64,000 nucleotides of DNA, from NCBI GenBank assembly GCA_030142905.1, contig JASJOG010000029.1:2073001-2137000 (forward strand), written 5' to 3'. Numbering within the stretch: the stretch's first letter is position 1; the number at the start of each line of letters is the position of its first letter. The DNA is from Heliopora coerulea. Taxonomy: Eukaryota > Cnidaria > Anthozoa > Scleralcyonacea > Helioporidae. Below the pieces are notes generated by a model, which was not told the DNA's origin, did not search any database, and was given only the letters and a program-made list of their open reading frames with translations. The position numbers and the translations under genes are program-made. This document shows, piece by piece, positions 34,975 through 46,720 of the stretch.

Positions 34975-35285
34975 TGGAGTGCTGGTGACACAGTGGTACC
35001 GCCACCACCATAGGGAGAAGAGTTCGATTCTCTTGCCACTGTGACAAGAGTTCGATTCCGGCTCTTTGCAGCTATCTGATTACAATTATCTTGGTCACAT
35101 GTGAGAAGAGTGTTGTCCAGTTTGACTCCACCAAGCATCACAAATTTTCTCCGGGTACTCCGGTTTTCTCCTTCCTTGACACTGGACCCATGAGGCTTGA
35201 CCCATACTGTACCTCTTGGGAGAACAGCTTAGGTAGTTGATAGAGTTATCCGGCATAAATAAAGGTACTTTACTTTTAGCTTTAC
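34975..35285 (+). mobile_element. tRNA-derived SINE, copy 1
   Basis: An A-box-like TGGTGACACAGTGGTACC is followed by B-box-like GTTCGATTCTC and a second GTTCGATTCC. Next comes a core shared with three more copies in the window: TTGGTCACATGTGAGAAGAG, GTTTGACTC, TTTCTCCGGGTACTCCGG and CACTGGACCCATGAGG. It is not a working tRNA gene. Confidence 0.85.
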
Positions 35286-35757
35286 TCCTCCACCTAGAGA
35301 TATTTAGATATTTTGGTATATTGAACAGGTAATCTGTTGGGATAATTCATGAACATTACAGTGCAACTAAAAAATTTTATAAATCTTATAAAGATTTCAT
35401 AAAATTCTGCTTGTAAATGCAGCTCGTGATGCTATAGATTACGAGACACAACATATCATTACTCTTTGGACGCGAATGTGTCCAAACTCTCATCCAAAGA
35501 GCAGGATAGTTTCTGTCGCATTAAAATATGGCATTTTCTACTTACATTTTTATGGTATATAAAATTTGAATGAAAATATGTTTGACCCATCTTAAAGGAA
35601 AAATTAACACGAATGAGCAGGAAGGAAACGTTTTTTGCTTTAAAGATAAGATGGTCCTATAATACCGCAATTTTTATGCTTGTTAAATGCATTTCCAAGA
35701 AAAAGTTTCAAGAGGCTTAGTTAAATAATTCCAAAGATACACGGAATTTCTCAGTGG

Positions 35758-35978
35758 AGAGATGGTGGCACAGGAGTAGTTTATGTGTCTTATTCAAGTA
35801 ATTGGGGTTTGATTCCGGCTCCGCGAATTTGTCTGATTAAAGTTACTTTGGTCACATGTGAGAAGAGTGTTGTCGAGTTTGACTCTATCAATCATCGTTG
35901 GTTTTCTCCTGGTACGTCGGTTTCTCCCTGTAGTAATACTAGGTCCATGAGGAGTGGTCCTTACTAAACTTCTTGTTG
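35758..35978 (+). mobile_element. tRNA-derived SINE, copy 2
   Basis: Same family as 34975-35285: GGTGGCACAGGAGTAG (A-box region), GGTTTGATTCCGGC (B box), then TTGGTCACATGTGAGAAGAG and GGTTTTCTCCTGGTACGTCGG. The 3' part is shorter. Confidence 0.85.
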
Positions 35979-36540
35979 GAGTATATTAGAATGCAACAGA
36001 CTGCTCTGACTCAATATGTGTGCCTGCATGGAAACTGAACTATGCAATTGCCAGTACGTCTGATATTAATGAAGTAATTTAGAAGTTAAATTGAATGGTA
36101 ATATTTGTATTAAACTGAATGAAATGAAAACGTTTAGATAGTAATACGGTCAGACAGCTAAAAATCCCTTTTGATTACTGGTATGTATTTAATTTACGTA
36201 TTGTCTGTAGGGTTTGGGAAACACGCGCTTGCGTGTCCAATTAATTTCGTGCAGTTTTTGAAAGGATACAATAATCTACCAAATTACGCTGGATATATCT
36301 TAATCAAAATGGCTTAACTGGGCCCAAAGTTTTTTCGTATTTAGAACTTCAAGGCGACATTGATGAGTAAGAGGTGTGGAGAGTAGTATGATAGACTGAA
36401 GTTTACATATTGTAGAATGCCAGGTGGTCCAAGCGTAAAAAATGTTTGTTAGTGTTTGCAGTCCATGATCTAAAACATCGTAAGAAACAAGAAGACACAT
36501 GCGCTAATAACGAGAGAAAGCGAGCTCGTGCGGAGCAAAC

Positions 36541-36570
36541 TCTGTGTGTGTGTGTGTGTATATGTGTGTA
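36541..36570. repeat. (TG)n microsatellite
   Basis: TGTGTG run with one TATA interruption. It is specific to unit B. Confidence 0.9.
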
Positions 36571-37902
36571 AATGTGTTGGGTGTTTCGCGTTGTTCCAAC
36601 CAATGAAATGATGAAGTGACCCTATTTCGGACTTTCAATGAGAAAGTCCTAATATCGGTTATGAAAGGCTCCTATTTCAATCACTAAACTCCCCATATCA
36701 GTTATGTAGGGGCCTTGCACCAGTGACCTAACTCTTCTTCGACTCCCTAATATCAGTTGTGGGTGGAGGACTACCATTTGATTGCCTGCGTGCTGTGCAT
36801 TTCCAGTATGAAGAGCCCTTGTTTCAGTGACTATAGTACACTATATCAGTTAGGAAGAACTCTTTTTGTGAGATCAAAATGCCTTCACAAATTAAAAAAG
36901 GCCTCTATTTCAGATACCAAAATCCCCATATCTCTTAAGAAGGGTCTCTACTTCAATGATCAAAGTTCACGTACATCAGTTCTAAAGACAAGGCCGCGCC
37001 GACTGGGTGAGATGGTGGTGCAACAATGTAGAATTGCAATATTCTATATTAAAATTCCGAAGTTTGAAATTAAAAATTGTAAGGACTGTTTTAGTAGATT
37101 TGTTGTGGGCAACTGGGCCAGTCCACGTACATTTAGCTTTCTGAAGAAACGCACCTAGGTAGGGGTTCAAGACGTTAATATTTCACATCCCCCCTCCACC
37201 AAACATGATCAAACCTTTGGCAAGACACTGAAACCAGTATAATTCAAATGCTAATGGTATATGTTGCGAAGAAATCTAACTTAACCAATACGTGTCGCAG
37301 GTTTGCTCTTGCACTCGATAGTTTAAGTGCTTATTTGTTTTTTCTTGCCCCCTTTTTTTGTCTTTTCGTATCTTTACATTCTAATATTTTCTTATTCTGG
37401 TTTTGAGCTTTGGGTATAATTTTTTCCTCATATGTATAGATAGGTAAAGAGTTTTATCATTCCAGTCGAATACTCCCAGTCAAAACCTTGCTCGCAATCT
37501 ACGACACGTTAGCAACTTTTTGTTCTTGTTCTGATTGTTTCCTGTCAATGTAATTTTTCATTTAAAAGTTTTAGCTTGACTCTAGTCGAAGAAGAAATAC
37601 CAAAGCCCAGAGGAATACTCGAATTTAAAGCTATAAACACGATAAAGGTTTTAAGATATTTAATAGATCTAACTTTCCGTTGTTTGAAAGCTTCAGTCCT
37701 TCGATTACGGTTCCTGCCTGATTCCTGCCTTGACTCTCTTGTTTACTTTCTAGCAGGTTTCATTGCAGTCCTTTAATAGAATCGAATAACCCACAAGATC
37801 TATATCTAAAGAAATTATGTCAATAATCCTACTGTTCAAGGGAGTAATTTCCACAGAATTTCCTTTATTCTTAAGTTTTCAATTAGGTTGAAGCGTTTTA
37901 CG

Positions 37903-39378
37903 TTATTGTACTCGCTTCGTTGCGATCAGTTTGTAAGGTAAAGGAAAGCCTACCGCACTTGTCTCGCCATCATAGGTCGGTTTTGGCTCTTCATCTGTTG
38001 TTTTGAAACAAAACTGGTGTAAAAGCCTCTCCACAATGTCGATTACTTATATTTTTGTCAAGGCTTGACCAACACAAGCCCGACGACATGCACCAAATGG
38101 AAGAAAACTCAGAAAGGCGTTCCATCCAAAGAACTTTCCATCTGAATTGATAAATCGTTCAGGCTTGAACAAGCTCGGCTCTTTCCATTCATCAGGATCG
38201 TAATGGATCCTCCAGTAGTTGAAAAGCACCATGGTATTCTCAGGAATGTGATAACCAGCAATGACTTAATCCCTGATTGACTTGTGTGGCCCGGAAAATG
38301 GTGCAAAAGTCGAGTGGCGCATCACCTCGCAGATGGTTGCTTGAAGGAAAGGTAGCTTTTCAGAATCGTGGAAACATGGAAACCGATCTCTTCCGACGAC
38401 TAGATCGAACTCCTGGTATATCTTATGTTGGACTTCTTCGTACCGTATCATGTAGAGTAGTAACCATGTAATGATGGAAGAACTTGTATCACTAGAGCCA
38501 ATGAACATGTCTACCAGTATAAACCTTAAGTCGTCAATGGTGCCCAATCCTTTGTTTCGGTTTTTATCCTTCTCATTCTCGTACGACTGAATGAGGGCGT
38601 CAATGATGTCTCGAACTGTGCCTTCAGTGTACGTCTCAAGGTGATCATTGAGCTTGGACCAGAAATCGTCCTTAATGGTGGATCTGGCCAGTGCAAAACG
38701 TTTCATGTATTCGGTCGGTAAATATTTGAGAAATGGGAGAATTTGATAATAACTGCCCTGACGGTTAAGGTAGAGCATATCTTCATTGAAAGTGTAGAGT
38801 TTTTCTAAAACTGGATCCCCGAGCTCGTATCTTTCAGAGAAAAGCCAGTCAAGGATTATGCTGATCATCGTCATCATCACATATTTTTTCGGAAAAAAGG
38901 GTTGATTTATCCCTTCTATTTCTTCTAATAACCAACGCACTTCCCTGTTTACTCTATCTTCAGCTGAGCGTTTTCCTTCATCGAAAATGTGTAAAGCTGA
39001 AATGACCAGTTTACGACGAAATGGAAGAAAAGATCCATAATCTCCGACCAGGAGGTCTTTACTTTTGAGCAGGTCGTACGCAGGGAAGAACTGAGGACGA
39101 CCTGCGAAATCGTCTTTTTTGGTCACCAGTGCCTCTTGCGCTAACTTCCCGTTGTTCACAATCACGACATCTCCTACTGGAGTAACCACTGTATGTGTTT
39201 CCCCGTACTGTTTGCGAAGCTTCTCCATTGAAAAAGGTGGATCTGATCCTAAGTGGTAAACGTTGCCAACGAAAGGAAGACGAAAAGGACCTGGTGGCAT
39301 TTTTCTACGTTTTATGTAGGTGACCGCTGTCCAGATGATCGAAGTGATCACTGACAATAGAAGGACTTCAACGAGCAT
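37903..39378 (-). pseudogene. Cytochrome P450 copy B (CYP2-clan-like), two nonsense codons
   Basis: A single 492-codon minus-strand frame encodes the full length of a microsomal P450 with no frameshift or intron. It has an N-terminal anchor (MLVEVLLLSVITSIIW), the hinge RRKMPPGPFR, the I-helix region DMFIGSSDTSSS, ExxR at E351-R354, and PERF. TAA replaces a codon at position 371 (38268-38266; Ser in copy A) and again at 444 (38049-38047; Gln in copy A). In the haem loop, FGACRRACVG, the conserved Gly before Arg has become Cys (residue 431), while the haem-ligand Cys435 remains. The two stops and this change mark a decayed gene. Copy A lacks all three lesions, so they arose after duplication. 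It is the nearest P450 to the terpene cyclase, 11.8 kb away and in the opposite orientation. Confidence 0.9.
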
Positions 39379-39861
39379 GGCCTAGAAGAACGGAATGAAA
39401 ATTTATTTTCAAAACGTACAACTTTAGAGGTATCACATTGACGGTGTTCAAAGTATTATTGATACACTTAAGGAAAATTTGAAGTTTTTTGCAGATTCTA
39501 TTCCCCCCTGTCATTCATTCGTCCATTCGTGCCCGGTGTCCGTTTTTGTGGTTGACCTTGCCATTTTCCTTGAGAATTTATGTCGGAGAATTTTGATTAT
39601 AGTGGTATGTTTTGATATTATTTGGATTTTTCAATTGACTATATTGAAATATTTTAACCATTCTGGGATATGTAGACAATGTATGATTATGTTTACTATG
39701 TTGGAGTGTTTTGAACAGTCGAAGGTGTTTTGATAGACAGTTTTAACTACATTCAGTCTTTTCCTTCTATAAGATATCGTATTTGACGTTGTGAAAGATT
39801 GGATAAACGTAGTTTCTTAACTTCAGCCTTCATTCACTTCTTCGTATGAAACAAACATTCA

Positions 39862-40353
39862 TCTTCACAATGAACCTACGTTGCGGAAGTCATTGGAAAA
39901 GTTGACTCGAGGGGAATATGAACTCGTACCTTGAGGATACCGGTGGGCTGCTCTATCTGTTGAGCTATCGAGTCCTGAGAGACTGGAGGCGAGTTTTATC
40001 CAATTTGAGTGCACGAGATATTCTCGCGAGAACTTAACGCTGTCCATGAGGATAGATGTACAGTGTTTCAATTCTATTTCATTATCATCCTCAGGGTATT
40101 ATGAAACGAAAACTTCACAATTAACCTACACTGCCGAAGGCAACTGAAAAGGTCACTCGAGCGGAATTTGAACTTCCACCTTCGGATACCGGTCCGCCGC
40201 TCTACCTGTTGAGCTATCGAGTCCACAGGGATGGGAGGTGCGAGTTCAAATCGCGCTCGAGTCAACTGTTCAGTTGACGTCGGCAGTGTAGGTTGATTGT
40301 GAAGTTTTCGTTTCATAATACCCTGAGGATGATTTTGAAATGAAAACATTTAT
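39862..40353 (-). mobile_element. tRNA-derived SINE dimer with palindromic end, inserted in unit B
   Basis: Two tRNA-like heads on the minus strand (GGACTCGATAGCTCAACAG, TAGAGCGGCGGACCGGTATC and GTTCAAATTCC type boxes) occur at about 40225-40140 and, more diverged, at 39975-39905. The right part folds back: CCTCAGGGTATTATGAAACG at 40091 is inverted at 40311-40330, with GTGTAGGTTGATTGTGAAG in between. Unit A has the uninterrupted sequence at 9350, and AAACATTCATC/AAACATTTATC borders the insert, which fits a target duplication. Confidence 0.75.
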
Positions 40354-43300
40354 CTGATGCTGGACTTTGTATTATTTATCGTTGGACTTAATGCGACATG
40401 CTTTAATTACGTGCTAAGGACATACTATGTTCATGTGCTGTTGTAGACAACTCAGGCAACAATTTTTAAATTGTTGTCCAAGCATGATACATTTACATTT
40501 ATATAAGGCCATGTGACAATAATTCAACAAATGACAGTTAGTGTTACCCCAAGCCAACTTCAACTACATCCCGATATACTATTTTTGTGAGGATACTAAG
40601 TATAATTACACCATGATTATTATGGTTCTCCAGGGGTATTGAATATTGAAAAAGTGTACCTTCAGTTCGCAGCGTGCTTCATCAGACTTTGATGTTTTGA
40701 TCACTTGTCCGCGATTTTGATCCCTATACTTTTATGAAAATTGTTTGATTTGATACTGTCGTGATATTTCTTCTCTCGACGACAGCGTTACGTTCAAACA
40801 TCAGAAAAAATCCTAAAGTTTCTTTTGTTATATAATGACAACGTGATCCTTAAGTCCAGTCCCACTTTACTGGTTAGCCCTCATGTTCAAACAATTGCAA
40901 CGTGATCGCTGAATGATGCTGAGCAGCACCTGGTACAAAGCCTGGACTATGAACCAATGAACCGAGATGATAAATCTAGATTTTGACCCCTCATATTTAC
41001 ATTTTAGTTGGTATTTCGTAGTATATATTGCGTTAAAAAAAGTGAGTGGAACACCGCTACTGAAATGTTTCTTTGCTTTTATTGTTGTTCGCCATGACAT
41101 CCTGTTATGTCTGCAGCAGATTTAGAAGAACGATTTTAACCATTAACAGGTCATCATCACAGACACTCATCTCGCTGTCGAGAAGACATAGAAATTGTAC
41201 TAGAATTATTGGGCACTGGATTGATTGGGTAGCTCTGTGCGCCTGATCTGTTTAAGACAAATTTAACTACTCGCCGAATTTTCTGCTGGAAATCAAATGA
41301 AAGTGGTGTAGCAAATTTTTGTGTTTAGTGAGCTAATCCTAAAAACGCTCGTTTGGCTAAGATCTTCCGGCTGTATAGTGTACCCCTTTTGGAAATAAAC
41401 TAATAAAATATCTAACCGTGATTCACGAACATGGTCGGTAGGGGTTGTGCATTGGATGAAATTACTTTTACGATGTATTGAAACTCCGAGCTGATTCATT
41501 GGTATTTTAAGAGAAACGCTAAAATGATAATTTTTTGAATAATAAAAAAGATTGAATACCTTTAATGGATTTCTCGAAGGACCAAACAATTATTTGTTGT
41601 CCTTGATTTGGATGCTGAATGAGGTACAATACTGCAGCAGGGGACATTTTGTATGACAAGAAATGTTGCATCCACTTAATGGAAAGGCTATGATTGGTCG
41701 ATCAGGACAAGGCTACCCTCAGCATGTGAATCCGGTAAAACATATATTTATGCAAAGCCGCCCTCCGGTATTGACAGACTTCATTTAGTGTTCTGACCAA
41801 GAACATATATATAACTGCAAGGAACTACCAGAAATTCCCTTGAAAAGGTATGTGTTCTTTGTCATTTTGTTGCTATTTTAAAAATAGGAATGAATCCACT
41901 TTTAACTGTGGTATTCTCTTAGCACACAGAAAAACGCGGTGGAAATAATTGCATCAAATGCACAACACCTTCGGCCATGCTCATAATTCATAGTAAAATA
42001 TATGACGAGTTCGTTTCCAAAAGATATAATATGGAGCCTTAATGCATTAGTAAAATGTGTCTTTTGAGGATTAGCTGACAGAACTACAGAGTTTGCTCAG
42101 ACCGGTTACGTTTGATTTTCGGCAGGAAAATGAGGAATGAGGCAAAACTTTGCGGTCAATCGAAATTTCACTAATTCGTGAGCAGTTGCCGCATGTGGTG
42201 TGGAGAACTTGGTGAGTTCAGGTAATGATGTCGTGATACGGCTTAAGAAATGTTTAAATCTGCTGCTACAAGAACCAGATGTTTATGGCAAATAGCAACA
42301 AAAAGAAAGTTGGCTTATAGAATAGTTCCGCATTGGTGTTCCATAAAACTTTCAACGTAATATTTGGCACCGAATATCAATTAAGACGTAAAATTGAAGG
42401 AAGAGAAGACAAAAAAACAAGTAAGCCATTTAGATTTATCATCGGAGGCCATTCGTCCATAGTCCAGCTTGAGCACCTGGTACCGGACAACGATGTCTAA
42501 GTATTACATAATAAGTCTTTCTGGGAAAGGGAGCACCATTGTTGGTGTAAATGTGAGTTTGAGCTGCTCATTACGTGAAAGAAATACATAAACAAATTTG
42601 AAGAGATAAATATGCAAGCGTCTTCAATCGGGTGGGAGCGAGGTGTTCATTCAGGATTCGATGCATGATGAATCTAATCAATCTATACTCTAAAGTACTA
42701 CTTGAAGTAAGTCAAGACACGTACACTGATGTATGCCATATTAGCGAAAAACGCCATATAATGTAGAGTCATTGATCTTTTCAAGTCTGGAACACGGAAG
42801 TCATTAAATTGGAGTGCAAAAATGATCACATTGTCTTATTTTACAAAGAAACAGTGATGGGACATGAGCAATAGTTCTTTATTCCACTGATAAAGAAATA
42901 TGAATTCAATATCGTATTTCTACCCTTTTCGGAGCACCTTATTTCGTCTGGGTCCCCTTATTTCGTCCAACCCGGGGTCAATTTGACCTCATTACCCCCT
43001 TTCTCAGCATTACAGAGGTGACGTGTTACGAAAGCTTACTTGTAGCCACTAAATAAATGGCACAGGTTCTGTTTTTAAGAGAACACAACGTTTCGTCAAT
43101 TGTTGTTTTTCCAAAGAAATCTGTGTTATCATATTGTATGTAATTCTCTAAAAAAGCATTTTTGCGCCAACGTTGCAGAGCTTAAAGACGGGAATAATGG
43201 GGATATCGTTTTACGGAACTAAAGTGTATTTCGTTTATTGATTAGATAATTACGTAACTCATTGCAAATCCTCATGACCATTCTTCCGATCATCACATCT

Positions 43301-43930
43301 CACCAATAACTACTCTACAAAACCGCTATGAGCACAGATCCTAATTGGTTATCGTTATGTAGAATTTTTTGACCTGTCTTTGCTATCAATATCCTGCTCA
43401 AAAGTCGTTGGGACATGAGGCATTTATCACCATGCCACCTCATGTTCTTGGATATTAATAGAAAAGCACTTACGACTCCAACAACTTTCGAGCAAATTGT
43501 ATCCATCCCTGCATATTGGTATAATAATATGAGCTGTCTACATGATCCCCTAGAGAGCTTCATTCAGGATTGAAGTCATCCCGAATCTGCTAAAATTCCT
43601 TTAGTTGTTTACATGAGTCATGAATGTGATTAACCTCATTTCGAACTGAGTTCATTCCTGTTCTTATCTCGGAATTAAATTTTATTTTGATCTAAAATTT
43701 CATTCTGGTGTCATGTAAAGGCTGTAGGAATTTTCATTCCAGATTGCCGAATGTGAACTGGAGTTTTATTTTCTAAACTGTTACTTAAGATTGAATTGAA
43801 CCCGAGGCTAACAGAGGACTGGAACGTTTCAGGAGTCATAAAACAAGTCACAAGTATCACGTACGGTGGATTATAAACCGCGGTTCTTTAAATGCTGAAA
43901 TTTTATAGGAAGTTGTCGTTCTAGTTTACG
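40354..43930. other. Unit B body without a supported gene
   Basis: Colinear with unit A parts 2 and 3. No frame longer than about 100 codons and no recognised domain. It is useful as the empty-site reference for the insertions in A. Confidence 0.6.
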
Positions 43931-43937
43931 TCATTGA

Positions 43938-46514
43938 CACAGAATAAAGAATTAACCAGAAGTCCCAATCAGTGTCGGCACCTCTGATGTACATGTCTTC
44001 GCGCATGTTGCCTCGCGTACACAGGAAGTTGAACGGCCGCCATCTTCTTGGAGGGTATAACTGAGTCATTTTCAGAAGGAAACGATATAGAGTAGTTCAG
44101 TTTGAAGAGATCTGGCTAAATTTTGGATGTCGGATGGTGATTCTACCACCGAGGCCGGTTAAAGCGAAGGCGAAATGAATGTTTTTGTTAAAAAATTTCC
44201 AAATACTACGCTAAAACTGATCACATTTAGGCAGTTTAATAATCCTTGTCTCTCGGTGATTAACAACATTAATAGTCTGGTAATCGGAAATTTATTCAAA
44301 TAATTTTGAACTAAATTTGCACTACAGTTTATACAATCACACTACAATTTCTATTGACTAGTACAGTTTTTAAAAGTTACCTAACAGCCGTTGTTATATG
44401 TGTTAAATGTTTGACTTGAAACGATTAAAACTCGCTGAATGTGTGCGTACACTGCGTTGCATTATTAGGAGCTAAGAAATCTTTGAAGCTACAGTAAATC
44501 AGTTAAAGAACATCTACCTATAAAACTATTTATGCCTTTCAGTAAAGATTGAATCATGTTTCAATATCTTAAAAGAGTTTCAGGAGAAGTAACCGACCCC
44601 AGTGAAGTTTGATAATGTACATATGGTACGTAGACTTAGGCTTACAGTTTCTACTCAGAATTTATGCGTATGCATTTGTTTGTAATGCTTGGAAAGGCCT
44701 AAACTTTAATCATCAACAGCATACAGTGCACAATTTTAAGTTAAATAATTTGGTTAAATGAGGTGAAAGTCTACATGTGTAGTATGTAAATAACAAACTA
44801 TAGTGGCAGTTGTAATTTATATATTTTATTCTAGCATAATAGGTGTGTTCATTAAAGTACCCATCCAAAATACAATTGGGCACCAAGTGTAAACATTGAC
44901 TAAGATTGTCTATTAACCCATTCAGGTGCAAGGGTGCATTGGGGCTAATCACTTAGGTGAATAAAATCCTTTGCTGTTAGCCAGAATAAAACAGTAAAGT
45001 GTGCCCTTGTCCCTCAATGGGTTAAACATGCTATGGTTGATTTCCAAGTGCAGGTAAGACCATGCAAGCAATGCCAGCAACTACTTTTGACATCTTACTC
45101 TATAACAAAATTGATTTTAAAAATGATGGCTTTCTGTCTTACAACTTACAGTATGAAAAATAAGAAATTAAAAAAAATAATAACAGGACTTGGTTTTTGG
45201 GAAGTGTACAACATTTTGTTAAATTTACAATCTCTACCAGTAATGTCAATGTATGTTTAACAGTGGGTGGCAATGATCCTTTAGAAATGCTGTTCATTAT
45301 TAGAATTCAGAAAACTACTTATTCAGGTTTCCCAGTCTTTGCCATTGCATTATAATACAATTTAAATTTTAGAAATAATTTATGTTATAAATATAACAAC
45401 CATAAAGCTCATAAAAAATCATTTTTGTCTTTATAAAGTGTCCCTGAAAGGCACTTCCATGTTTTAAATGTTTCTTTCTACAGTTTGAATTCTCATCAGA
45501 AAGTAATCCTCTGTGTGCTTGCATCATACTGGGTTAATCTGAATGACCTTGTAGTTGAGATAGGAATGTAAATAAACTATAAGACACCAAAGAATAATCT
45601 GGCCAACACTACACTTGTCCAGATGAAATTTCAGCCTTTGCCTGCACATTGACTAGTACATTGTAAGTTTGAAACAGACACACTGAAACAGGACCTTCAT
45701 CACCATCTGTGACCATGTCACTATAGAAAGGAAAAGTTATAAAAAACCAGTCCATAAAAAACTTCATATTCTGAATTTTCCTGAAATCAATATTAAACAG
45801 GGTTCATACTGATGAAAGATCACAAAATTCCAGGAGTTTTCCAGGGTAGCAACGGTACTTTTCCAGGATCCAACCCCTAGTTTTCTTCTTTGGCAAAAAG
45901 AACAAGAACGTAATCTTCCTTATGACAACAGTACAACATTATTTTATTGGTTTCAATATAAGAATTAAGCAATAATGAAGTCACGACTCGATTAAATTTG
46001 GATTTGATAGAAAAGCAAGGACAAAAGCAAACAAATCTATTTTGTGTATGAAAAAAGGAACTTTTGTGAATGTACGAATTGGCAGGTCTGGATTATTTAG
46101 GTTCAAATTCTTTACAAAATTCCAGGAGAATTCCAGGAGTACCCAGAAAACAGCTGTTCTTCCAGGAGTTTTCCAGGGCCCTGGAAAGAACCTTATTAAG
46201 GGTTGAGAGCGACTGAGGTGCCGGTGAACACCAGCTAAATTGTACTCGAAAAAATCGTTTATACATTACCAAACTTATAAAAAAGTAATCGCTTACCTCC
46301 TCTTTAATAGATTCAGAAATGTAATGAAAATCGTCCTCCTACTTTTCCAAATACAGCAGTTTTGGTGAGCCAACTTTGGTTTTCGCCATATTGTTTCTAG
46401 TTGAAATGTGCTGAGTATACCCTCCAAGAACATGGCGGATGCGGACATGCGCAGTTAAAAAAGTGTGACAAGTTTCCTCGCGAGCGAGACTTCCGGTTAA
46501 TTCTTTATTCTGTG
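43938..46514. mobile_element. 2.6 kb terminal-inverted-repeat DNA transposon, non-autonomous
   Basis: The ends are CACAGAATAAAGAATTAACC at 43938 and its reverse complement ending at 46514. The match runs 26 bp with one mismatch. TCATTGA flanks both sides (43931-43937, 46515-46521), or GTCATTGA if one end base is counted as target. Unit A shows the intact target once, at 23832. No transposase is recognised inside. Several TTCCAGGAGTTTTCCAGGG-like repeats occur at 45820-46180. A 7-8 bp duplication would fit hAT or P types; the superfamily is not settled. Confidence 0.85.
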
Positions 46515-46720
46515 TCATTGATCTCAAGATCCCTATTTACAGATGACAATATGGCGGCAAAGTCCACAAAACCCTTCTGTGGACGAGACATTAAGCAATG
46601 GAAATTTGACGACAAAAAAACCCAAAAGGTTTTCAGCAGACCACAAAATTTTTGAAAGACCAAAGCTGGGACAAGGAATTGAATGGGATTCAAAATAAAT
46701 TTCTATGCTATAACATATGG

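Larger units (their letters stand above)
36103..46720. repeat. Segmental duplication unit B
   Basis: Colinear with unit A (1-4475, 9237-12668, 22537-23905), minus the insertions in A and plus two in B (39862-40353 and 43938-46514). It contains P450 copy B. Because B lacks most of the insertions in A, it shows the ancestral order more clearly. Homology to A stops near 46700. Confidence 0.9.

Noticed and set aside
34981..35060. tRNA gene candidate
   Set aside because: A and B boxes are present, but no cloverleaf forms and the same sequence recurs as a SINE.
40658..40690. Hammerhead-like CTGATGA...GAAC on the minus strand
   Set aside because: The second core box is GAAC instead of GAAA and stem II is only three pairs; unit A also lacks CTGATGA here.
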